Shown in pieces: positions 19,281 to 31,886 of a DNA stretch of 63,120 bases. Within the stretch, counting starts at the first letter, position 1. Every line of letters begins with the position of its first letter. The stretch covers positions 1-63,120 of the forward strand of contig NZ_SMAN01000020.1 in the NCBI RefSeq assembly GCF_004342905.1, in the 5' to 3' direction. The translations under genes and the position numbers were made by a program. This DNA comes from Melghiribacillus thermohalophilus (lineage in GTDB: Bacteria; Bacillota; Bacilli; Bacillales; Alkalibacillaceae). The notes under the pieces are model-generated. The model saw nothing but the letters and a program-made list of their open reading frames with translations. It was not told where the DNA came from and ran no database searches.

Positions 19281-19384
19281 CAGCTCTCGTCACCCCTATC
19301 CGTAAACATTGTAATCAAGGATAAAACGATCAATAAAGGCATAGGAACAAATAACCAGAATAGTGTCGCTGCTGATAATCCCAA
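19280..19384 (-). CDS. Symporter small accessory protein
   Basis: A 34-residue single-helix protein directly before putP. It starts at TTG (19382-19384) seven bases after a perfect AAGGAGGT, reads LFWLFVPMPLLIVLSL as one membrane helix and ends FTDRGDES. Its TGA shares a base with the putP ATG (TGATG), so the two are translationally coupled. Tiny hydrophobic proteins of this kind are found upstream of sodium:solute symporter genes in Bacillales and are annotated as symporter small accessory proteins. The ribosome site, overlap and helix make it a real gene despite its size. Its mechanism is not known to me. Confidence 0.8.
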   Translation of the reverse strand: MGLSAATLFWLFVPMPLLIVLSLITMFTDRGDES

Positions 19385-19610
19385 TGTTCAAACCTCCTTC
19401 ATGAGTTATCGATACCATTTATATCATATCCAAATAATTTAGAAATTTCAAAAACTTTTTCTGGAAATTATGTGATTTTTATAGGTTTATCAGGCATTGA
19501 TTGTGGATAAAAAATAAGCGGTTTTTCCCGGGAAAAGTGTCATGATTGATTGTTGTACCAGTCTGCCTGAATTTTGATTTAGTGCATGTCGAGGTGTTAG
19601 CGTTCCTGCA

Positions 19611-20303
19611 TGGGCCGTTAAGCACTCACGTTGGGCCATTAAGCACTCACGTTGGGCCGTCACGCGCTCACCTTGGGCCGTTAGCGCTCCTGATTGGGCC
19701 ATTAAGCACTCACCTTGGGCCGTTAGCGCTCCTGATTGGGCCATCACGCACTCACGTTGGGCCGTTAGCGCTCCTGATTGGGCCATCACGCGCTCACCTT
19801 GGGCCGTTAGCTCCCCAGCTTGGGCCATTACGCATTCACTTTGGACCGTTAGCGTTCCTGATTGGGCCGTCGCGCATTCACCTTGGGCCATTACCCGTTC
19901 ACGTTGTGCCGTTATCTCCCCAGCTTGGGCCATTACGCATTCACTTTGGGCCGTTAGCGTTCCTGATTGGGCCATTACGCATTCACTTTGGGCCGTTAGC
20001 GTTCCTGATTGGGCCATTACGCATTCACTTTGGGCCGTTAGCGTTCCTGATTGGGCCATCACGCACTCAGGTTGGGCCGTTAGCGCTCCTGATTGGGCCA
20101 TTAAGCACTCACCTTGGGCCGTTAGCGCTCCTGATTGGGCCGTCACGCACTCACGTTGGGCCGTTAGCGCTCCTGATTGGGCCATCATGCGCTCACCTTG
20201 GGCCATTACGCACCCACTTTGGGCCGTTAGCGCTCCTGATTGGGCCATCATGCGCTCACCTTGGGCCGTTAGCTCCCCAGCGTAGGACGTCACGTGCTCA
20301 ATT
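19611..20303. repeat. 21-bp tandem repeat array 2 (33 units)
   Basis: Thirty-three consecutive 21-bp units with no length change, starting TGGGCC on the plus strand. Two unit types mostly alternate: A, TGGGCCGTTAGCGYTCCTG, and B, TGGGCCATYACGCRYTCAC, giving a 42-bp higher-order period. A decayed half unit precedes 19611. Open frames run through on both strands (minus 267 codons with a heptad like MAQSGAL-TAQGECL; plus 255 codons with GPLALLI-GPSRTHV; another plus frame repeats WA every seven residues). Because five of six frames are open, none is evidence for a protein. The array lies between the pruA terminator and the putP leader. Confidence 0.95.
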
Positions 20304-20383
20304 AAGGCAATGATTCCCGTTGTGTCTCAATCTCACCTAAAATAATAGATTACTTGCGTTTCTTATCCCTTAAAAAGCTGGAT

Positions 20384-20427
20384 TAAAAAAAGACTGTCTC
20401 ATAGACGAGAACGTTATGAGACAGCCC
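20384..20427 (-). terminator. Terminator of pruA
   Basis: ACTGTCTCAT pairs with ATGAGACAG(T) around a loop of about 14 bases; seven T follow on the minus strand. Repeat array 2 begins about 80 bases further on. Confidence 0.88.
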
Positions 20428-20442
20428 CTATCGACGATCAGA

Positions 20443-21993
20443 TTATAGCATCTCAGAAGTGGTTTTCGCCTGCATATGCTGGATTAAGTAATCAGGTCCT
20501 CCTGCTTTAGAGTCAGTTCCGGACATGTTGAATCCGCCAAATGGATGATAACCTACAATCGCTGCTGTACAGCCACGGTTGAAGTACAGGTTACCAACAT
20601 GGAAATCTTCACGTGCTTTTTCAAGATGCAGACGGTTATTGGTGATGACTGCACCTGTCAGGCCATATTCTGTGTTATTGGCAATCTCGATGGCTTCGTC
20701 AAATGTTTTAGCCTTTGTGAATCCAACAACTGGACCGAAAATCTCTTCTTGCATGATTGTTGCTTCTGGGTCTACATCAGCAAAAATAGTTGGTTTGATA
20801 AAGAATCCGTTGGAGTCGTCTCCTTCTCCTCCAGTCATCAGCTTTCCTTCTTTTTTGCCGATTTCGATGTATTTCATAATCTTTTTATAGGCACCATGAT
20901 CGATAACCGGTCCCATGTAAGTATCACCGTTTGCAGGGTCTCCCACATTTACTTCTTTTTCCGTTTTTTCTACTACGCGTTTCAATAGATCATCATACAC
21001 ATCTTCAAGGGCTACAACGCGCGAGCAGGCAGAACATTTCTGTCCGGAGAATCCAAACGCCGAGTAGACGATAGCATCGGCAGCCAGTTCAAGATCCGCG
21101 TCGCTGTCTACTACAATGGTGTCTTTCCCGCCCATTTCAGCGATGACACGTTTCAGCCACTTCTGTCCTGGCTGAATTTTTGCAGCTTTTTCATAAATGC
21201 GGGTACCTACTTCACGGGACCCGGTGAAACTGATAAAACGAGTCTGTGGATGTTCGACCAGGTAGTCACCGATTTCAGAACCGCTTCCTGGAATGTAGTT
21301 GACAACACCCGCCGGCATGCCAGCTTCTTCAAGCACTTCTACGAACTTGTGAGCAATGACTGGTGTTAAGCTTGCAGGCTTCAGCAATACCGTGTTTCCG
21401 GACACCATTGGAGCTACAGTTGTCCCGCACATAATGGCAAACAGGAAGTTCCATGGTGGAATGGTTACCCCTACACCAAGCGGAATGTAGAAGAAACGGT
21501 TGTTTTCAATTTCACGGCTGTTTACAGGGAAGCCGTCTTTAATGCGCAGCATCTGACGTCCGTAATATTCCATAAAATCAATGGCTTCAGCTGTATCCGC
21601 ATCAGCTTCTTTCCATGGCTTGCCGCCTTCTTTAACAAGAAGCGCAGAGAATTCATGCTTGTTTCGACGCACAATGGCAGCAGCACGGAATAAAATGTCG
21701 GCACGCATTTCCGGTTTGGTCTTGCGCCACCACTCAAAGGTTTCCGTAGCAACTTTCATCGCTTTGTCAGCTAATTCTTTATTGGCTTTGGATACATAGC
21801 CGATTACCTCATCGGGATTGGCAGGATTAAAGGACTTAATCTTTTCTTCTGTGTAAATTCGTTCGCCGCCAATAATCAACGGATACTCTTTGCCAAGCTC
21901 GCCTTCCACCTTTTTCAAAGCTTCTTCAAACGCTTTTCGGTTTTCTTCTTTTGTAAAGTCTGTTAATGGCTCATGGGTGTATGGAACTACCAT
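20443..21993 (-). CDS. pruA: L-glutamate gamma-semialdehyde (P5C) dehydrogenase
   Basis: A 516-residue NAD-dependent aldehyde dehydrogenase that oxidises glutamate semialdehyde from proline or arginine breakdown to glutamate. The catalytic cysteine is in [11 protein letters not shown]; the active-site glutamate lies in [17 protein letters not shown] binds the cofactor. N-terminal [12 protein letters not shown] and length are typical of the Bacillus RocA/PutC/PruA group. GGGAGG precedes the ATG. The proline transporter lies downstream past the repeat array, but no proline dehydrogenase is in the window, so the first step of proline oxidation must be elsewhere or absent. Confidence 0.94.
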   Translation of the reverse strand: MVVPYTHEPLTDFTKEENRKAFEEALKKVEGELGKEYPLIIGGERIYTEEKIKSFNPANPDEVIGYVSKANKELADKAMKVATETFEWWRKTKPEMRADILFRAAAIVRRNKHEFSALLVKEGGKPWKEADADTAEAIDFMEYYGRQMLRIKDGFPVNSREIENNRFFYIPLGVGVTIPPWNFLFAIMCGTTVAPMVSGNTVLLKPASLTPVIAHKFVEVLEEAGMPAGVVNYIPGSGSEIGDYLVEHPQTRFISFTGSREVGTRIYEKAAKIQPGQKWLKRVIAEMGGKDTIVVDSDADLELAADAIVYSAFGFSGQKCSACSRVVALEDVYDDLLKRVVEKTEKEVNVGDPANGDTYMGPVIDHGAYKKIMKYIEIGKKEGKLMTGGEGDDSNGFFIKPTIFADVDPEATIMQEEIFGPVVGFTKAKTFDEAIEIANNTEYGLTGAVITNNRLHLEKAREDFHVGNLYFNRGCTAAIVGYHPFGGFNMSGTDSKAGGPDYLIQHMQAKTTSEML

Positions 21994-22031
21994 GCCAAAA
22001 CGCCTCCCTTAACTTCGATTAAAATTCACTT

Positions 22032-22052
22032 ATTTGCCTGGTGGAGGCAAAT
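22032..22052. promoter_or_regulatory. Palindrome in the pruA leader
   Basis: ATTTGCCT and AGGCAAAT form a perfect 8-bp dyad around five bases, 39 to 59 bases upstream of the pruA ATG. There is no T-run. It could be an operator or a small mRNA hairpin. No regulator can be named from sequence. Confidence 0.4.
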
Positions 22053-22164
22053 AAAGCGTTTCCATGTATCATTCTACCCCATTCAGATACGTACTTCAAA
22101 CAAGAATCACTCAAAAAGCTTGCCGAAGTGTTAAAAAAATAAAAATATTTTGTCACCAGCTTTA

Positions 22165-23370
22165 TTATTGATAAATATGAACTTCCGGCTCGTCTTTGCC
22201 GGCATTTCGGTTAAGCAGAATCTCCTGTCTAAACGGGGATTTCACATTGACTTCCACATCTATATAATTCGGAAAAGTTTCAATGACTAGCCCGTATAAA
22301 TACTGGGCGAACCCGACCACTTCTGCCTGACTTTTAAATTCAATGGTGATATCGATTTTTAACTGATTCAATTCATCATCGATATAAAACCCTTTTCCCA
22401 CTACCCCTACATAGTTTGGGAAAAACTCTGCAACTTCATTCGTGAAGTCATTCATGCGGCTGGCATCTTCATAATGGTTCTTATCGGCATTTTCTGAAGG
22501 AAACAGGACATAATCTTCGTTAATGGGTTCCCATTCACTGATCTTCATATTTTGCGGATCAACCAGTGTTTTAGCAATAAAATTTCCGGGCACAAGGGAT
22601 GAATGGGATTCCTGTTTATATAGCGCAATAAGGATCGGCACACCATTCAGAGCATCGATTTGTCGGAGCCGCTGCAACACTTTCTCAGCAATATTTTTCC
22701 CATTTTTCATGATTTCATCATCGCTCAATTCCTCATAATAATAAGGACCGTATGGCTCTGTTTGAAAACGGTAGGTGGATTTTAATGCAAGACCAATGGA
22801 AACGCCCCCAAGTTCAACTTTATTGCCTTCTGTTTTCAGCAAATAATTTTGCTCTAAAATATGGGATAAATATTTGGGGTTATCCCGGTGTGCATCCTCA
22901 TCTTCGTCATCGCTCAGCGGCGGGTTTAATCCCTGCTGTAATTCTTCTCTCGTTACGCGGGAATCCGGATTTTCTTCAAAATATTGTTCCACCTGTTCAT
23001 CGGTCATTTTTCGCTCCAGCCAGTCATAAATCATTTCATCAGTAACATACTGACCGCTTTGAAAATAATAGTCATCCGGGTCAAACACATCTTTCGAATG
23101 GCGCATCAGTCCCGTTTCCAGTTCATTAATATCCAGACGGTTGGCAATTTGATCAACAATCACCCCCCGGGCTTCTCCGGGGTCGAATCCTTCATTCTCT
23201 GTCAAAAGCACTTTATATTCTTCATCCGAAATATTGTAGCTCGGGGCAATTACCCTGACCTGTTCAGCTTCATCGGTTTCCTGGACAATTTCTTCCTCAT
23301 TATTATAGTTTGGCGCACAGCCCGCCATGACCACAAGTACACTCATCAACGCCAGGATAAATCTTCTCAT
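22165..23370 (-). CDS. camS: CamS family lipoprotein (YerH)
   Basis: A 401-residue lipoprotein anchored outside the membrane. The signal peptide is short and hydrophobic (FILALMSVLVVMAGC) with the lipobox cysteine at about residue 18. The mature part is charged and fits the CamS family. In enterococci and staphylococci the cleaved signal peptide of CamS relatives acts as a sex pheromone; the function of the Bacillus protein is unknown. GGGAG eight bases upstream favours the ATG at 23370 over the GTG three codons before. It is the last gene of pcrB-pcrA-ligA-camS. Confidence 0.88.
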   Translation of the reverse strand: MRRFILALMSVLVVMAGCAPNYNNEEEIVQETDEAEQVRVIAPSYNISDEEYKVLLTENEGFDPGEARGVIVDQIANRLDINELETGLMRHSKDVFDPDDYYFQSGQYVTDEMIYDWLERKMTDEQVEQYFEENPDSRVTREELQQGLNPPLSDDEDEDAHRDNPKYLSHILEQNYLLKTEGNKVELGGVSIGLALKSTYRFQTEPYGPYYYEELSDDEIMKNGKNIAEKVLQRLRQIDALNGVPILIALYKQESHSSLVPGNFIAKTLVDPQNMKISEWEPINEDYVLFPSENADKNHYEDASRMNDFTNEVAEFFPNYVGVVGKGFYIDDELNQLKIDITIEFKSQAEVVGFAQYLYGLVIETFPNYIDVEVNVKSPFRQEILLNRNAGKDEPEVHIYQ

Positions 23371-23382
23371 GATCCCCACTCC

Positions 23383-27632
<4,250 letters not shown>

Positions 27633-27653
27633 GGTTCATCCTCCTTGCGTCCT

Positions 27654-28346
27654 TTATTGCTCCTGTTTGACAGCCTGTACCGTCTGTAGCGCACCCTGGA
27701 TATCCTCATATATGGCATTTCCCACCACAATGATATCTGCATAACGGGACATTTCCTTAGCCTGTTTCGCTGACTGGATGCCGCCGCCATAAACGAGAAG
27801 CGTATCCTTCAGAACGTTTTTTACAGCCTGAACCAATTCCGGATCTCCGTAGGTTCCGCTATATTCCATATAAAAAATCGGAAAGTGAAACATTTTTTCG
27901 GCCATCCGGGCATAGGCGATGACATCTTCTTTTTCAGGCAGTTCTGCCGCTGTATACTGGAACGCTTTTGCTTCCTGGTTTAAAATGCAGTATCCTTCCA
28001 TTATGATTTCATCCCAGTTCATGACATCACCATATTCTTTGATCGCTTCATGATGGAGACCAGATATCCATTTGCGGTCTCGGCTGTTTAACACCGAAGG
28101 AATAAAATAAAAATCAAATCCTGGCGTAATGGATTCCATATTGGATATTTCAAGTACACAGGGTACAGTATATCTCCTGATTCTGGACAGTAAATCGAGT
28201 ACGTTTTCCAGGGTAACCTGGTCAGTGCCGCCAACGATAACTGCATCCGTTCCTGATTCACAAATTTTCTCTAAATCGTCATCTGATATATCTTTATCTG
28301 GATCCAGCTTAAAGACATGTTTCCAGTTGTTCATGTCATACATCAT
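27654..28346 (-). CDS. pcrB: Heptaprenylglyceryl phosphate synthase
   Basis: A 230-residue TIM-barrel prenyltransferase that joins heptaprenyl diphosphate to sn-glycerol 1-phosphate, giving an archaea-like ether lipid precursor in Bacillaceae. Phosphate-binding text [13 protein letters not shown] and [15 protein letters not shown] is clear, and the substrate-site YMEYSGTYG is present. GGAGG five bases before the ATG at 28346 supports this start. It is the first gene of the pcrB-pcrA-ligA-camS operon, which faces away from glyS. Confidence 0.95.
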   Translation of the reverse strand: MMYDMNNWKHVFKLDPDKDISDDDLEKICESGTDAVIVGGTDQVTLENVLDLLSRIRRYTVPCVLEISNMESITPGFDFYFIPSVLNSRDRKWISGLHHEAIKEYGDVMNWDEIIMEGYCILNQEAKAFQYTAAELPEKEDVIAYARMAEKMFHFPIFYMEYSGTYGDPELVQAVKNVLKDTLLVYGGGIQSAKQAKEMSRYADIIVVGNAIYEDIQGALQTVQAVKQEQ

Positions 28347-28442
28347 ATTTGCCTCCATTTAGATTCTCCGCTATCCCATTATATCAAAAATCATCTGTTC
28401 AATCGAAAGGGATATTTTTAAATCATGCCCCGTTTTATGCCC

Positions 28443-28471
28443 TTGTTTATCCCCATTTCCTGTGCTAATAT
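28443..28471 (+). promoter_or_regulatory. Sigma-A promoter of glyS
   Basis: TTGTTT, a 17-base spacer and TAATAT precede the T-box leader. The predicted start falls about 25 bases before stem I. Confidence 0.65.
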
Positions 28472-28499
28472 TAAATAATCAAAACTTCATATCCAATCT

Positions 28500-28714
28500 T
28501 CGTACGATGAAGGATCAATAGTATCTAAATCCTCTTCCTTCAGCGATCCAGGGACGGTGGGAGCCTGGAGAACGATTTAGAGAAAAGGCAGTCCTGAGTG
28601 CGTATTTTCGTGAAAGAGGATGCTCAGCCTTTTGATGGCGGGCATCAATCAGGGTGGAACCGCGGGAGATGACTCTCGTCCCTGGGCATTTGTCCAGCGA
28701 CGGGAGTTTTTTAA
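28500..28714 (+). ncRNA. Glycine T-box riboswitch
   Basis: The leader contains the conserved T-box bases AGGGTGGAACCGCGGG at 28651-28666 and a terminator (CTCGTCCCTGG paired with CCAGCGACGGGAG, then six T) ending at 28712. Stem I begins about 28505. The AGTA motif at about 28518 faces a loop strand that reads GAAAAGGCAG, so the specifier is GGC at 28587-28589, a glycine codon followed by the usual purine. Uncharged tRNA-Gly should pair here and open the terminator, so glyS is made when charged tRNA-Gly runs short. Confidence 0.93.
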
Positions 28715-28745
28715 TGGATAAAACCGAAGAAAAAGGAGGATTTCT

Positions 28746-30131
28746 ATGCTTAAAAACATGGATGAATTAGTGAACCATTGCAAACACAGAGGTTTTATTT
28801 TTCAGGGGTCCGAGATTTATGGCGGTCTCGCCAACACATGGGATTACGGTCCCCTTGGCGTTGAACTGAAAAGAAACCTGAAAAATGCCTGGTGGAAAAA
28901 GTTTGTTCAGGAGTCTCCTTATAATGTGGGGCTGGATGCAGCCATTCTCATGAATCCGAAAACATGGGAAGCCTCTGGACACCTGGGCAACTTCAACGAC
29001 CCGATGATAGACTGTAAAGACTGTAAGTCCCGATACCGCGCCGATAAATTAATTGAGGAAAAGCTTTCAGAAAAAGGCGATGAGGTCGTTGTGGATGGAC
29101 TGCCTTTTGAAGAAATGGAAAAGATGATTCAAGAGCATGGCATTACCTGTCCGGAATGTGGTTCTTCCAACTTTACGGAAATCCGTCAATTTAATTTAAT
29201 GTTTAAGACCTATCAGGGGGTTACCGAAGACTCATCAAGCGAAATTTATCTTCGCCCGGAAACCGCACAGGGAATTTTTGTGAATTTCAAAAACGTACAG
29301 CGCACGATGCGAAAAAAACTTCCGTTCGGGATTGCTCAGATCGGAAAAAGTTTCCGGAATGAAATTACACCGGGGAATTTCATTTTCCGTACCCGCGAAT
29401 TTGAGCAAATGGAAATGGAATTTTTCTGCAGGCCAGGTACAGAAAAAGAATGGTTTGAATACTGGCTGGATTTTTGCCATAATTGGCTGAAATCCCTCGG
29501 ACTGAAGGATGAAAATATCAGGCGGAGGGAACATGGGGAAGATGAACTATCCCACTACAGCAATTTCACTACTGACCTGGAATACAAGTTTCCATTCGGC
29601 TGGGGTGAGCTGTGGGGCATTGCCTCCCGTACGGATTATGATCTCTCGCGGCATGCCGAATACTCCGGGGAAGATTTTGAATATATTGATCAGCAAAATA
29701 ATAACGAACGCTACGTGCCATACGTGATTGAGCCGGCATTAGGTGCCGACCGTCTGGCCCTTGCATTCCTTGTGGATGCCTATGATGAAGAAAAGCTTGA
29801 AGATGGCAGCACCCGTACAGTCATGCGATTCCATCCGGCAGTAGCGCCTTATCAAGCTGCGGTCTTCCCGCTGTCGAAAAAGCTTTCTGAACAGGCACAG
29901 GAAGTATTTGCGGATCTGTCAAAAGAGTTCAATGTCGATTATGATGAATCCGGTTCCATCGGCAAACGTTATCGCCGCCACGATGAAATCGGCACCCCTT
30001 TCTGTATTACGTATGACTTTGATTCCTTAGAAGATCAGCAGGTGACCGTCCGGGACCGGGACACCATGGAACAAAAACGGATGCCTATTGCCGAATTAAA
30101 GAATTTCTTAAAAGAAAAAACTAAATATTAA
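28746..30131 (+). CDS. glyS: Glycyl-tRNA synthetase, single-chain alpha2 type
   Basis: A 461-residue class II synthetase of the homodimeric type, not the alpha2beta2 glyQ/glyS kind found in B. subtilis. Motifs: [14 protein letters not shown] at the N-terminus, zinc-site cysteines (CKDCKSR...CPECGSSNF), motif 2 around [20 protein letters not shown], motif 3 [14 protein letters not shown], then the anticodon-binding domain. AAGGAGG precedes the ATG. Control is by the T-box leader upstream. It stands divergent from pcrB and convergent with yerC. Confidence 0.97.
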   Translation: MLKNMDELVNHCKHRGFIFQGSEIYGGLANTWDYGPLGVELKRNLKNAWWKKFVQESPYNVGLDAAILMNPKTWEASGHLGNFNDPMIDCKDCKSRYRADKLIEEKLSEKGDEVVVDGLPFEEMEKMIQEHGITCPECGSSNFTEIRQFNLMFKTYQGVTEDSSSEIYLRPETAQGIFVNFKNVQRTMRKKLPFGIAQIGKSFRNEITPGNFIFRTREFEQMEMEFFCRPGTEKEWFEYWLDFCHNWLKSLGLKDENIRRREHGEDELSHYSNFTTDLEYKFPFGWGELWGIASRTDYDLSRHAEYSGEDFEYIDQQNNNERYVPYVIEPALGADRLALAFLVDAYDEEKLEDGSTRTVMRFHPAVAPYQAAVFPLSKKLSEQAQEVFADLSKEFNVDYDESGSIGKRYRRHDEIGTPFCITYDFDSLEDQQVTVRDRDTMEQKRMPIAELKNFLKEKTKY

Positions 30132-30402
30132 AGGCTGCCTGGCACTTGTCGAACGAACAGAGGCAACAAATATCTAAAGCGCTTCGCTAACTCCCGAAAG
30201 CCACTGGAAGCTCCCCAGGGAGACTGCCTCCTCAGGGGAGCTGAAATGGTGCGGGGCTGGGCGCTTGACTTGAACCCATACATTTCCACATCTGTTGACT
30301 GTTCTCATTTTCTAAGCAATAAGAAGCCGCAATCCTTCAGACATCATTGAAAGAATGCGGCTTTTTCATAAAGATTTTTGGACAAGTGACAGGCAACATT
30401 TT
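30132..30402. other. Spacer after glyS with inverted repeats
   Basis: The start carries TGCCTGGCACTTGTCGA, a decayed copy of the palindrome at 35745-35774. A dyad AGCTCCCC...GGGGAGCT lies at about 30211-30244. No gene is supported. Confidence 0.5.
30320..30367. terminator. Terminator shared by glyS and yerC
   Basis: AAGCCGCA pairs with TGCGGCTT, extended inward by imperfect CTTCA/TTGAAAG pairs, with T-run on the plus strand and A-rich bases on the other side. It lies between the two convergent genes. Confidence 0.75.
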
Positions 30403-30708
30403 TTATCTTTTGTTTTGGTAAATGCGGTCGAGAACCATTTCGTAGGCATCATTTCCATAGTTCAAGCATCTTTTTACCCGGGAAATCGTGGCTGTGGAAG
30501 CGCCGGTTTCGTCTTCAATTTTATGATAAGTGGATCCTTCTCGAAGCATCCGGGCTACCTCAAGGCGCTGAGCCAGGGACTGAATTTCGTTCACCGTAGT
30601 CAGGTCGTCAAAAAAACGATAACACTCTTCCACATCTTTCAAGGACAAAATCGCTTTAAATAATTGATCCAATTCCTTCCCGCGTAACTTATCAATTTGC
30701 ATCATCAT
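30403..30708 (-). CDS. yerC: TrpR-like DNA-binding protein YerC
   Basis: A 101-residue protein of the YerC/YecD family with a TrpR-type helix-turn-helix. The visible core is EIQSLAQRLEVARMLREG followed by the recognition helix region ASTATISRVKRCL. Members are conserved in Bacillaceae and close to pcrB in gene order. Its targets are not established as far as I know. GAGGAGAG lies just before three consecutive ATG codons; the third (MQIDKLRG) may be the true start. Confidence 0.9.
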   Translation of the reverse strand: MMMQIDKLRGKELDQLFKAILSLKDVEECYRFFDDLTTVNEIQSLAQRLEVARMLREGSTYHKIEDETGASTATISRVKRCLNYGNDAYEMVLDRIYQNKR

Positions 30709-30781
30709 CCACTCTCCTCATCCATTCGTTATTTTTTAGAATCACTCCGGCAGAATGTTCAGCCATGAACCCGGGTCTATG

Positions 30782-31849
30782 TTATTCTTCTATTTGGACA
30801 GACTGTGTGATGCCAGGGGAGTCTGGAACAATATTAATCCACGTTTTGCCCGGTACAAATCCAGCCGGCCTGTCATCGATATAAGGCAACATGCGTCCGT
30901 CTGTGTTTTTCCATTCAACTTCTCTGGCTACACCTCTATGAATCAGGTAACCTTTCCCGCCTGAGGTGAGATCAATGGCTCTTCTTAATGCATCATCAAT
31001 GACCCGGTGACCGGTCTCAATAATAAAAATATTGTCAACGGTTACCTCTTCTTTTGTTTCAAGATCGATCGTTTTTTCTCCATCGTTATAACGGACATAT
31101 TTTTCCCTTTCTGGATCATACTCAAATCTGACTTCCTCCAGGGGTCTTGAACTATAAGTCACCGTGACCGTATTCGCGGAATCACCGGATATCCCGCTGA
31201 TTTCTGACTCTGTTAGGAAAGAATAGGGTTCATGCTCCCTTTCAATTTCGTATCCTTTTTTTTCAGCCACTTCATAAACACTGTCAAAAAGCAAATAAGA
31301 ATTGTGGGGCGCTACTCTGAAATCTTCCCGTTTGAACAGGTGACCATCATTGTCATAGTAAGCCCCATTTAAATGATCCACCCATCCCTTTTTAAGCTCT
31401 TCCTCCAAAAAAGTAGCCGCGCCATGGTATACGTAAAGGGCTCCATGGCCTTTTGCCGTTTCAATATAATATTCCCTCGCACTTCTTACAGGTCCTACTA
31501 CTTCAGGCTGTTCACTCTGGTATAAGGCTAAAAGCCGGGTAATTGGACCTTCTGCTAAAAATTCATAAACGATATCAGCTTCCAGTAAACCAGACTGGGG
31601 TCTGGCCGGTTCAAGGTTATTGATCATGACAGCTACAATACGGTTTGTGACCGGTTCATCGGCTGGTTCACCGGTTAACGGATAGACAAACTCAGATTCT
31701 GGCTGCTCCTTTTTGGCAGATCCTTCCTGTTTGTTTTCTGAATGATCTCCCGGCGTTGCGGTTTCCTCCCCGGAACTTTCCTGCTCCGCACATGCAGCAA
31801 GCACAAGTGCCAGGATCACAAACATGATCATTCGATGTATACTTTTCAA
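30782..31849 (-). CDS. yerB: DUF3048 lipoprotein YerB
   Basis: A 355-residue lipoprotein. The signal peptide (MIMFVILALVLAAC) has its lipobox cysteine at about residue 20, followed by a Ser/Glu-rich linker and the DUF3048 domains (RIVAVMINNLEPARPQSGL; GPVRSAREYYIE). Its biochemical role is unknown. The start is a TTG at 31849 nine bases after AAAGGTG. It follows yerA closely and precedes yerC, as in B. subtilis. Confidence 0.9.
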   Translation of the reverse strand: MKSIHRMIMFVILALVLAACAEQESSGEETATPGDHSENKQEGSAKKEQPESEFVYPLTGEPADEPVTNRIVAVMINNLEPARPQSGLLEADIVYEFLAEGPITRLLALYQSEQPEVVGPVRSAREYYIETAKGHGALYVYHGAATFLEEELKKGWVDHLNGAYYDNDGHLFKREDFRVAPHNSYLLFDSVYEVAEKKGYEIEREHEPYSFLTESEISGISGDSANTVTVTYSSRPLEEVRFEYDPEREKYVRYNDGEKTIDLETKEEVTVDNIFIIETGHRVIDDALRRAIDLTSGGKGYLIHRGVAREVEWKNTDGRMLPYIDDRPAGFVPGKTWINIVPDSPGITQSVQIEE

Positions 31850-31886
31850 GTATAATCACACCTTTAATTTTTAATACATTAATATT

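Noticed and set aside
8037-20303. Arrays considered as CRISPR
   Set aside because: Units are directly adjacent with no unique spacers, repeats are only 21 bp, and no cas genes are present.
19490-20313. Open frames of 255-267 codons across array 2 on both strands
   Set aside because: The 21-bp unit has no stop in most frames, so long frames arise automatically. There is no ribosome site or unique domain at either end.
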